The notes under the pieces: model-generated
What the model was told of the DNA's origin: nothing
Databases searched by the model: none
Seen by the model: only the letters and a program-made list of their open reading frames with translations
Program-made: the position numbers and the translations under genes
Part shown: positions 1-8,331 of the stretch, one piece after another
How the letters are laid out: each line of letters starts with the position of its first letter
Position numbering within the stretch: the first letter of the stretch is position 1
Assembly: GCA_022113835.1 (NCBI GenBank)
Contig: JAILWY010000028.1
Span: forward strand, 2,294,001-2,358,000
DNA from: Atopsyche davidsoni
Lineage: Eukaryota > Arthropoda > Insecta > Trichoptera > Hydrobiosidae
Reading direction: 5' to 3'
DNA: 64,000 bases

Positions 1-726
1 AACATGAAGTTGGAATGGTTGTGGATGGATATTTGAGCGAAATTAGAGTAGATCTCCGAGCATGGTTTACTATCGTCATTCTACTTGCTAAGCCATGGTT
101 TACGTAGACCCGGTTTGACATGCTTTCCGCATAACGTGGTAAGGCTCTCTTTACTCAAAACCATACAAAAACCGCTTTGTCTAACGGCATGGCCCAAACG
201 ATCGTAACTAAACAAGTACCTGTTTATTTAACTAATTGACAGGTAGAAAACTTAGCCCGCTTCTATGGATGTTAATTTTTTATTTCCTTAATGATATTTG
301 AGGCTTATATTGAAAAAAAGCAACGGGTTTTTGACCTATACATAGACTTATATATTTTGTGTGAATAAACTCATATATATAAATGAATTACTTAATCAAT
401 ATATACATCGTCGACTTTCATGTAACACGGTTTCGATATAACGCGGAGCTTCAAAATTGGGGCAGAAATCCTACAACGCGGTATCTTTATAATTATTTTT
501 TTGTATACATTTACAATTTAAATACAATAAAATAGATACACTTGATTTATATGGGACTCCTAAAGTTTACTGTATTGAAAAAGCAGATATGAGCGATTGA
601 TGACTCAGCAGGGGTGAAATTTATTTTCTGTAATTCCTGGGTGTTTTTTTTGTTTTTTTAAGGCTTTAGTCTTCGCTTCCTCGTTCGGAAGAGCACCTGG
701 ACAGTTTCACTTTGTCCGAAGCTCCG
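1..726. other. AT-rich intergenic DNA, no gene seen
   Basis: Both strands are broken by frequent stops and I see no splice-bounded open frame. The stretch is AT-rich with a homopolymer T run near 646-660. Nothing here resembles a known gene family. Confidence 0.6.
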
Positions 727-1060
727 TCGTGAGGTGAGGCGATTGGAAATAGCACAAGGCCGCGGGTTTGATTCGCCCGCAGCGGTTAGCGCAGTTAGCG
801 TCTGTCGCCATTGCGCGTGTCGGCATGTGACGCCATTATTATTGCCGTCGTGTGCATCTGCCTTAAGGCTTGGCGAAAGAGTCGTTGCAGGATCCGAGGC
901 GAGGACGAGCGCGCCAGGGCTGGCGCAGGCACGGGAAACGCCAGGAAAGTGACAGGTGGTGACGTGTGTCTCCATGGGGTTTTTTCTATGTGTTCAGCCC
1001 TCAGGGTTGCACCAAGGGGGTGGAGACTTGGAAGGTCACTCCTTCGAGGTCGATGGTGAC
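727..1060 (+). repeat. tRNA-like SINE candidate, GC-rich
   Basis: A GC-rich block sits abruptly in AT-rich DNA. At 764-775 it carries GGGTTTGATTCG, which resembles the RNA polymerase III B box of a tRNA. TGAGGCGATTGG at about 735-746 is an acceptable A box at the usual spacing. That suggests the tRNA-derived head of a SINE followed by an unrelated body. Several overlapping short open frames on both strands look like by-products of the base composition. I did not find a second full copy in the window, so the family assignment is tentative. Confidence 0.35.
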
Positions 1061-1199
1061 TTTTGAGAGGCTTGTGCTAAGCAGCCTACACATACAACAT
1101 GACATCAGTCAATACCTTTATTTTTGATATTTTCCTTAATATGACGCTACTGGCTCATTGCAAGTGTGCTAAGAGAGAATTTTATTTCTAGGCATTATA

Positions 1200-1226
1200 T
1201 AACAAATATGACGTCACACATGTATG

Positions 1227-1258
<32 letters not shown>

Positions 1259-1534
1259 GGGTATGTGTAAAAGCCAAAGGCAACCCTGGAAGAATGCCGT
1301 CTGATGAGACATCGCGATCCATACGGGAGCCTGTCGCTTTTTCAGAAACTACGTGACATCACTTGCGTCACCGATCGGTTCTGTAATCCATCATCACAGT
1401 CTCAAGGACACCAGCCAGGATGGCGTTTGCACCAGATGTGATCAGCTCGGGGGGCAGGGGTGCCCTTGCAGCAACCTCATCCCTGTGAGGAATTGTCCAG
1501 ATCGACAGATTCCCATGATGAAGAAATTTAAAAG

Positions 1535-1570
<36 letters not shown>

Positions 1571-1575
1571 CATGG
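1200..1575. repeat. Two TA/T microsatellites flanking mid-GC sequence
   Basis: A (TA)n plus poly-T tract lies at about 1222-1259 and a (TA)n tract at about 1541-1570. The mid-GC sequence between them has a short open frame with no family resemblance I recognise. It is probably transposon debris. GGAGAGGCACTAGAAGAAGA just after the second tract resembles the 3' tail of the LINE family described elsewhere in this window. Confidence 0.5.
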
Positions 1576-4270
1576 ATGCGGTGCTTAGGAGAGGCACTAG
1601 AAGAAGAAACTCGAAGCTTTGGGTCACATGCTGATGATGGGTTGAACGGTTGATGATGATGACGCTCTTAAGACTTGCATGCCGGTGAACAGTTAAAAGA
1701 CAAAACCGCTAATAGATATGGCTTAGAATAAAGGCTGATTGTGGTAATGACCTTCAGAAGACGCCAGGATGTCAACACTTCAATGGCACCGTCACCGTGT
1801 TGATGAGCAGCTCTCGAAGCCAAGGTCAACGTCCAGCACCAGCTTTGTTCAACACCATTTATCTTTTCTTTGGATCTTTACGGCAGGTGCGAATTTGAAA
1901 GCTCTCAATGGTATGTTTTTTTTTTCTGTTTGCGTGAAACGAAGAACTTTTGTGACATTTGAGCTCTCTGACCGGACACGATGTTAATATTTTTATTTAA
2001 GAATATTTTATTGCATTGCTCAAGTTGCTCTATATGATAAATTCAACCGTTTTGGCTATCAGATCACGCAGTATTACTAATAATTAAAATGTATAGTATC
2101 AGAGTCGTTAATTGTATCATGTGTGGATAAAATTGCATTGCAAGTAATTTTGCCAACCAACGACCATTTTCGCTGCAAAAAGGCGTAATGATACTGAAAT
2201 TTTAACACACGTTTTGTACGAGAGTCGCTTTTTACCACGTGTCGCTGAAAATGCATTGCAAATATGTTTTTCAGAACGCACAATTATTAATTGTATACAG
2301 TGTGGTTCATTTTGTATTACTGATAAGTTCTCGCGTCATATTATTGAGAATTAATATATTAATACAACATTTATATATTATTATTGTATTGTTGGTCATT
2401 CGACTTTAGCTTGAGCCTCTCGAAGGTGTAGAGTTTATTTTTATTAAGTAAATAATAATTAGTCTTTGTAAATATAATTTTGTATGCTTTCCTGTTTAGA
2501 CTTGTAAAATAGATTTTCAATGGGAATATATAATTAATTCCCATGAGTTTTGGCTTTACACCCTCAGCACAGCAGGGCGTAAATAAATAATTGTATTTTT
2601 TATTTATTTAAAGGTCTGTGACACGCTTAATCACCCTGTATACATTTTCTGCGATATTTAATAAAAAAAATAACCTTTACCCCTACTTTGTTGTGTTTGA
2701 TTCAATGTGCTGGTTGTGCAAATATTTTTTTTTCTTCAAAGCGAAAATAATACTTAGAAACGAAAGCTTTTTTTTTTTTAATGAAAAATGATTTGCGGTG
2801 CATAAGAAATACAGGTTTTTACCTAGATTAGATTGTAAATTTAACATATTAGTAAAAAAATATATAAAAAACAACAATAAGTACCTTTATATGCAAAAAA
2901 TGTTCATTGAGGTCATGCGTAGGAATAAAATTAATGTAATATTTATATAAAATATTTTTATATATTTTTCATGTATGTGCTACTCAGTGTTGAAATTTAA
3001 ATAACTATTTTATATTGACTTTTAAGTTTATTGTCAAATATGCGAGAGCCCAACGGCTAGGAGACTACGACCGTTCATACTTCGTTAAAACAATAAAAGG
3101 CTATATTTAAAATCGTTTAACCTAAATATATAATATTTTTCAGTAGGGCGATAGAACTGCTACTGTATTTTTAATAAATCTAGATTGTCTCCTAAACTTT
3201 TTATATATTATAAATATATTAAATTATCGAATAATCTTCTCGTCTAATTATAAAAAATATATAATTTATTTCACGATAGCCACAAATGCTAAATAAACAA
3301 AGACAAGTCTACTATAATGATCTTGGATTTTATTTTTTACACATAAGCATAACAATGCTTAAATAATAATAAAATCTTATATTAAATACAAATTCTTTGC
3401 GGTTTATGCATACAAGTGAGTACTTCTTATTTTGTTTATCTGTAATAATAATAATAATAAAAATTCCACACCATAAAAACCTATAAATTAATCGCAAAAT
3501 AAAAACTCACCTTTCCTTCCAATCGAAAATAAATCTGGAGTCAATCACAAATATTTCACTTTTTTTTTATTTTGATCACTTAACACTTCACCAATAAATT
3601 TATTTTAAAACAATTATACTAACTTAAAAAAAAAAAAAAAATTATGTGGGTATATTATCAAAACTATTTTAATTTTAAAACAATACGGAAATGTATTATA
3701 ATTTATGCAATAATCAAATATATCTAACGTTTAATATATTTATAATACCATTATCATAATCGATAAAAAAATGTTAAATAGAGTAGTGATACTTATTTAA
3801 TACTTTTTATACCCGAATAGAAACCGTAATATTGATTAAAAAAAAATTGTTATATACGTTAAAAATATTTTATTTTAGTAACTTTAGAGCTCAGTTCTAT
3901 TTCTACAATATTTTTAATTAAATAATTGATTATCAGAATTGAGATTATTGCAGAATGAGTCTCAATTATTACGCCTAAATAAATATTTGAGTATATTTAA
4001 TTAATTTCGATTAAAAAAAATAATTAAATAAAATAATAATTAAAAATTTATTGCTATCAGCAGCTATAATACTTTCATGTATAAAACATTATAAAAAGTT
4101 AATTTACGGATTTTTTGCAAAATTGCAATTGCATGTGCAATTAATGCATTTTTTGTGAGTCACTGCATTATTAATAAATAAAAAAAACAGTGAAAATAAA
4201 TTAAAATTTATTGTATAATTGCGAATTTTAAAGTTATTTCGTATTCCCAATTATCATACAAATTATAGAT
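1576..4270. other. AT-rich intergenic DNA, no gene seen
   Basis: Very AT-rich DNA with many homopolymer and TAA/TTA runs. No open frame here is supported by splice sites or by similarity I recognise. At 3045-3068 there is one copy of the dispersed palindromic motif AGCCCAACGGCTAGGAGA. Confidence 0.6.
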
Positions 4271-4272
4271 TT

Positions 4273-5425
4273 AAGCAGTTTTTATGGACCGATTTACCTG
4301 TGCTTTAGACAGGTGAATCTTTCGGTAGATTGCTTTAAAAAAATTACTAAACTATAATACTAGTAATGTAAATCACATATTTTAAATATTAGCAATATTA
4401 ACAACTTTATTTGAACGTATTGTTGACAGGTTTTTATTAAAAAAAGACGCACAGGCATCCAGTTTTAACGAATAAGCACTTTGAAAAAAAAAATAGTTTA
4501 ACTCGAAAACTAATTATACAAATCACATATTTTTACACACAAGTTTAAGCTTAGTTTAAACGTATTTTAGATAGGTTTAATTTTGGTTTAAAATAAAAGC
4601 ATTCACAACAAAAATTACGAAGCGTTTCATAGTTTTCTCAAACATTTCAACGAATCAGCACTTTAAACTTAAAAAATATATTTCGCTTATTAATAGTAAT
4701 AATCACGGATTTTAAAGTAAAGCATTTTGCAGTTTAATATGGCGTCTAAAATTACGAAGCGTTTTATATAATAATATAGTTTTCTCAAACACATTTTGAT
4801 CACAACGCGAAAAAACAACTGTTTTACTCAAAAATTTGACGTACTTTTGACACGTTTTCGGTCGTTTTGACATTTTCTATTATTGTTGCAAATTTTTCAA
4901 AGACTAAGCGAAAAAAAAATAATTATACCAACGTGAAGAAAAATATTAAAAATCACTCATTGTAGATCAGTTCTTTTAGAAAAAAAATAAACGATTTAAT
5001 ATTTTTAGATTATTACGGATTATTGACAGGTTTTTAGTTGCTTTAACGCAAAAAAATAAATATAGAAAATTACTTATACAAGAATAAAAATTTTACCTGT
5101 GTTTGTGGGTTTGAACGTATTTTTGACTTATTTTCGTTTGCTTTAATATTTTTAAGTATTATGGCATATTTTTTTAAGATGTTATCACCACGCGAAAATA
5201 TAAACAAAAATAAATATTGAAAATTATTTATATTTTTAGCAGTTTGGACGTACTTTTGAGCAGTCACCAGTTGCATTAATATTCTCAAAAATTCAACAGT
5301 TAAAAATGCGAGCACGACGCGAAAAAAATAAACGATACGAACTCACAAAATAAATATTGAAAATTATTTATATGAGATTATTTTTTTCAAGGGTTTGGAC
5401 GTACTTGTGTCGGGTGTGGATGGGC
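4273..5425 (+). repeat. Degenerate tandem array, unit about 100-175 bp
   Basis: A recurring phrase of the form TTTGAACGTATTTTTGACAGG, followed by a T-rich run, a TTTAATAT segment and an ACGCGAAAAAAATAAA-like segment, repeats with decay. Anchors (ACGTA or its derivative) fall at about 4415, 4560, 4839, 5014, 5115, 5248 and 5399; a weaker unit lies near 4700. Spacing is irregular, so this is an old tandem duplication rather than a satellite. The last unit runs directly into the GC-rich island at 5400-5580. Confidence 0.6.
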
Positions 5426-5580
5426 TCAGTGGGCGCCTCGCGGGTCTGCTCGCAGCTCGGCGCTCGCGGGGGCAATGGCGCCGCGGGCCAGCCGGCACCT
5501 CCGAGGGTGGACCCCCCCCCCGCCAGGGTCTGGCCAATGGCAGCGTCTTGGTCCCCAGCGTGCATCATGACTCCAAGTGA
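5386..5580 (+). CDS. Possible terminal exon or GC-rich island, unidentified
   Basis: A T-rich tract ending in CAAG near 5388 could be a splice acceptor. The frame that follows stays open for about 62 codons to a TGA at 5578-5580, through a markedly GC-rich segment. The translation is rich in Gly, Arg and Ala and ends in a short polar tail. I recognise no domain, and the other frames and the opposite strand are also open across the same island, as expected of GC-rich DNA. No partner exon was found upstream. It may be the last exon of an unseen gene, a CpG-rich regulatory patch, or transposon DNA. Confidence 0.2.
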   Translation, partial: FKGLDVLVSGVDGLSGRLAGLLAARRSRGQWRRGPAGTSEGGPPPRQGLANGSVLVPSVHHDSK

Positions 5581-5753
5581 ACTTTAATCCTGACGACCTG
5601 CAAAAAAAAAAAAACCGCGCAAACCGAAAACGAAAACCGTGCAAATCGAAATCGAAAACCGCGCAAAACGAGAACAAAGTTCACAGTGCACGATTCGCTC
5701 GTCTGTTTCAACGTGCTATAAAACAAAAATTAACAAAAAAAAAAAAAAAAAAA

Positions 5754-5802
5754 TCGGAAGGAGAAGACTTTCATGGATGCGGAATTTACGCAACGTCAAA
5801 AT
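5754..5802 (+). mobile_element. LINE 3'-tail fragment
   Basis: TCATGGATGCGGAATTTACG matches the tail shared by the copies at about 6824-6955, 7290-7415, 27180-27285, 48170-48370, 55250-55400 and 63025-63300. It encodes a Trp-Met-Arg-Asn-Leu-Arg phrase typical of the C-terminal end of RTE-type LINE ORFs. Only this short piece remains, next to a poly-A-rich stretch. Confidence 0.5.
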
Positions 5803-6616
5803 AAATATTTTTTTTTTATAAAAATATTTATAATAGCTACTCTAGCGTGCCAATAGTTTTCCGTGGTTTTAAAAAAATATATATATACATGGCTGTTTTT
5901 TATGATAAGCTTGTCACAGAATAGCCGAAATATTATCATAAAAAAAGCCTCACGTGAGAAATGATGTTTGCTTCATTTAAATATAATGTTTTCGGTACTC
6001 GGCCGGGTGAGAGTTAATGTGCAGTTTTTGTTGACGCTGACAATAACACTAAATCCAAATCGCTGACGATTAAATTGATGACGCGGTAAATACTCTGCAC
6101 GATCAGCATTATCATCACCGGATAGCCTAACCTAACCCATCAGCTGCAGGATGAAGGCCCCTCCAGACGTAGCCGCTATCACATTTGTACCAACAAATCT
6201 CAAGGCGCATCTGAACCGTTGCGTATATTATGGCAAAGCGCGTTTGTGCCATTCGAATTGAACGACGTACACGCATAGCTAAATTGGCTAGGAGATAACG
6301 ATTATTTTTATTTCCTCAGTAAATATATTCTTACTATATCAAACTTTGACAATTGAACAAATGTATTATTTGAGTGTACGACTGAAGAAAACAGCTGAAA
6401 AAAATATTGAGTAGTGATCAATAATTATATATAAATATTATAAATAAATATATAGTGATTTACTAGATTTTAAAGGGATGCATTAATTTGGTGTTGGTTA
6501 GTTAAAAAAAAAAAAAAACACATTAATAATTTTTAATAACAAAAAAGGTGTCCAAAATCCAATAGAGAAACAAAACTTATCAAATCTGATTTATATGGGA
6601 AAGATAATTTAATATA
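5803..6616. other. Intergenic DNA with short repeat pieces
   Basis: No gene seen. At 6276-6300 there is a copy of the dispersed motif AAATTGGCTAGGAGATAACG. A short CCTAACCTAACCC near 6126-6138 resembles insect telomere-like repeats but is too short to interpret. Confidence 0.5.
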
Positions 6617-6770
6617 TTAAATAAAACACTTGAGTGATTTTTCCGCGTGTCAATTTTTAATGGTGACCGGTTTCGCGTAGGCATTATCAAACTTAGAATG
6701 CATTGATAACGCCAACGTGAAACCGGTCACCAATAAAAATTAACATGTGCAAAAATCACTCAAGTATTAA
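6617..6770. mobile_element. Foldback MITE, copy 1
   Basis: The left arm (ACTTGAGTGATTTTTCCGCG, then GGTGACCGGTTTCGC) is matched in reverse complement by the right arm (GAAACCGGTCACC, then AAAATCACTCAAGTA). The whole piece can fold into one long imperfect hairpin with a loop near 6690-6710. It shares both arms with the larger copy at 51621-51796 and one arm with 49416-49472, so it is a small family of non-autonomous palindromic elements. Confidence 0.75.
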
Positions 6771-6823
6771 GGATTTCCACCAAGTGCTCTCTGTCAAAAA
6801 TATTGATTATTGCCTATATGGAT

Positions 6824-7180
6824 CAATATCTTCTTCTTCACGTGCCTCTCCTCATGACTATATCACAGAACATATATTTATCCTGTGCTAGTTTTACTAA
6901 TAAGGCTATACTTCCCGTGTCGCAAATTCCGCATCCATGATAACTTTCTGCTTAGTCGGGGGCGTTTCTCCGAAGGTCTGCTGGCCCCGACGCCGTCGAG
7001 CTGCAGGACGGCCCAATAGCATTTATGGAGTGCTGGGTCCTGCGTCCATCGCCTGCTGCTACTCCAGCCAGCTTTCTTCTTCACGTGTGCCAATCCAAGG
7101 TCACCGGTGCGCCGCGGACGTGATGCCGCGCGTGCCATTTCTTCACGCCGCGTCCGAAGGTCTAACAAGTGACGCAACCG
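6824..7180 (-). mobile_element. LINE 3' end, minus strand, decayed
   Basis: Read on the minus strand, a GC-rich open segment of about 99 codons runs into the Trp-Met-Arg-Asn-Leu-Arg phrase and then the non-coding tail with GAGGAGAGGCACGTGAAGAA. This order matches the C-terminal region and 3' tail of RTE-like LINEs. The more upstream part is not clearly alignable by eye and may be nested from another element. There is no poly-A tail I can define. Confidence 0.5.
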
Positions 7181-7264
7181 TTTTTATTTGATCATCCACG
7201 TGGCTTTGTTATTGAGCTCTTTTTGACGGATCGCCAGCTCGCGCCAATTGGGCAATAGAGCTCT

Positions 7265-7415
7265 GCGTTGTCGCTGGCTCAGCATGAGGAGAGGCTAACG
7301 AAGAAAGTTAACGTGGATGCGGAATCTGCGTAAATCGGGAGTACAGCTGAATTAGTACGAAATATATGTGGTATGGTCTCCAACCGCCTCTGAGGAGAGG
7401 CACGCGAAGAAGACA
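7265..7415 (+). mobile_element. LINE 3'-tail fragment
   Basis: It contains AACGTGGATGCGGAATCTGC and later CTCTGAGGAGAGGCACGCGA, the two conserved blocks of the LINE tail family, in the expected order and spacing. It lies beside the opposite-strand copy at 6824-7180, so the two insertions are tail to tail. Confidence 0.6.
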
Positions 7416-7507
7416 GTGCCTGGAAGTCGGAAGTACATAATTTGTATAGTTTTAGTTAAGCCGGCTACACGCGCTGCTGAACAACCGATATTCAACTAGT
7501 ACTAAGC

Positions 7508-7753
7508 CAGTGGTCCCCAACCCTATGCCTGCGGGCACCATGGCGCCCGCTGACTATTTTACGTGTGCCCGCCGCTGTGCGACCACGATAATAAACTATT
7601 TAATTTTACAAGAAAATGTTAAATATTTTTTGTGCATTACATGTATTACTGACTATTTCCAACTATAAATATACATTGAAAAAAAATGTTACCCCCTGAT
7701 CCACCGGCATTCTAGAATGTGCCCTTGAGTGCAAAAAAGGTTAGGAGCCCCTG
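7508..7753. mobile_element. hAT-like non-autonomous element with 8-bp duplication
   Basis: The left end reads CAGTGGTCCCCAACC and the right end GGTTAGGAGCCCCTG, imperfect inverted termini of the CAGTGGTTCCCAACC type known from hAT elements. The flanks are TACTAAGC (7500-7507) and CACTAAGC (7754-7761), seven of eight identical, fitting the 8-bp target duplication of hAT transposases. At 246 bp with no open frame it must be mobilised in trans. Confidence 0.75.
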
Positions 7754-7934
7754 CACTAAGCCAAAAGCGTCCTTTACTATGTGTATCATGGTTTTTTTTA
7801 ATTTTCACTCGATGCATTCGTTTGCAAAGGGAGAAGTTCAATGTTTATCGCAAGCCGGTGTATTGTTTTAAAACCGATGTACGCCTTGATCGGTAGACAT
7901 TCAAATTAAGGACAATTTAGTTTATTCAAAGGTG

Positions 7935-8042
7935 ATGTTTATGCATTCTGCAGCCGATGTGAACTTCAATGTTTTGATATCGCAGATTATGCTCGTCCTT
8001 CTGCTGCCATCGACCTGTGAACTGAATAACACACCGGCGCAG
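7935..8042 (+). CDS. Candidate orphan first exon with signal peptide
   Basis: An ATG at 7935 opens exactly 36 codons that end at CAG before a good splice donor (GTAAAAGC at 8043). The peptide has a short polar start, then a hydrophobic run of Met-Leu-Val-Leu-Leu-Leu followed by Pro-Ser-Thr-Cys, which looks like a secretion signal with a cleavage region. A later in-frame ATG would give a more compact signal. I could not find a matching phase-0 second exon between here and 11.9 kb. It may be the start of a secreted-protein gene with a distant second exon, or chance. I cannot name it. Confidence 0.25.
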
Positions 8043-8256
8043 GTAAAAGCTACGATAATTAATTATTTATTTACTTATCGTTAAAATGTCATTAAAAATA
8101 ACTAAACAAGTTTTTATGTTATTTTTTTGTCGAATTCTTTAGACGTGATACATATCAAGTGAAGATATTTACTCCTCTGAGCTGCACCGAGACACCCCGT
8201 GAGTGCTGATGATGAGACCATGGAAAAGCATGGTCTCTGCAAAACTGTATACAAAC
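8043..8256. other. Short gene-free stretch with a 9-bp hairpin
   Basis: GAGACCATG and CATGGTCTC at about 8213-8237 form a perfect nine-base stem with a six-base loop. No gene is apparent. Confidence 0.4.
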
Positions 8257-8326
8257 CAGTGGCGTGCGGTCCATACAAGCAAAAAAAAACTGCTTGTCTT
8301 GATTTTGGACTCATCGCACGCCACTG
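8257..8326. mobile_element. Short MITE with CAGTGGCGTGCGGTCC end, 70 bp
   Basis: Left end CAGTGGCGTGCGGTCC; right end TCGCACGCCACTG, its approximate inverse. Both flanks carry CAAAC (8252-8256 and 8327-8331), a likely target duplication. It is an internally shortened relative of the 176-bp copy at 46162-46337, sharing the internal CTGCTTGTCTTG block. Confidence 0.7.
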
Positions 8327-8331
8327 CAAAC

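Noticed and set aside
727..800. Functional tRNA gene
   Set aside because: Only box-like motifs are present; no cloverleaf with a paired acceptor stem could be drawn.
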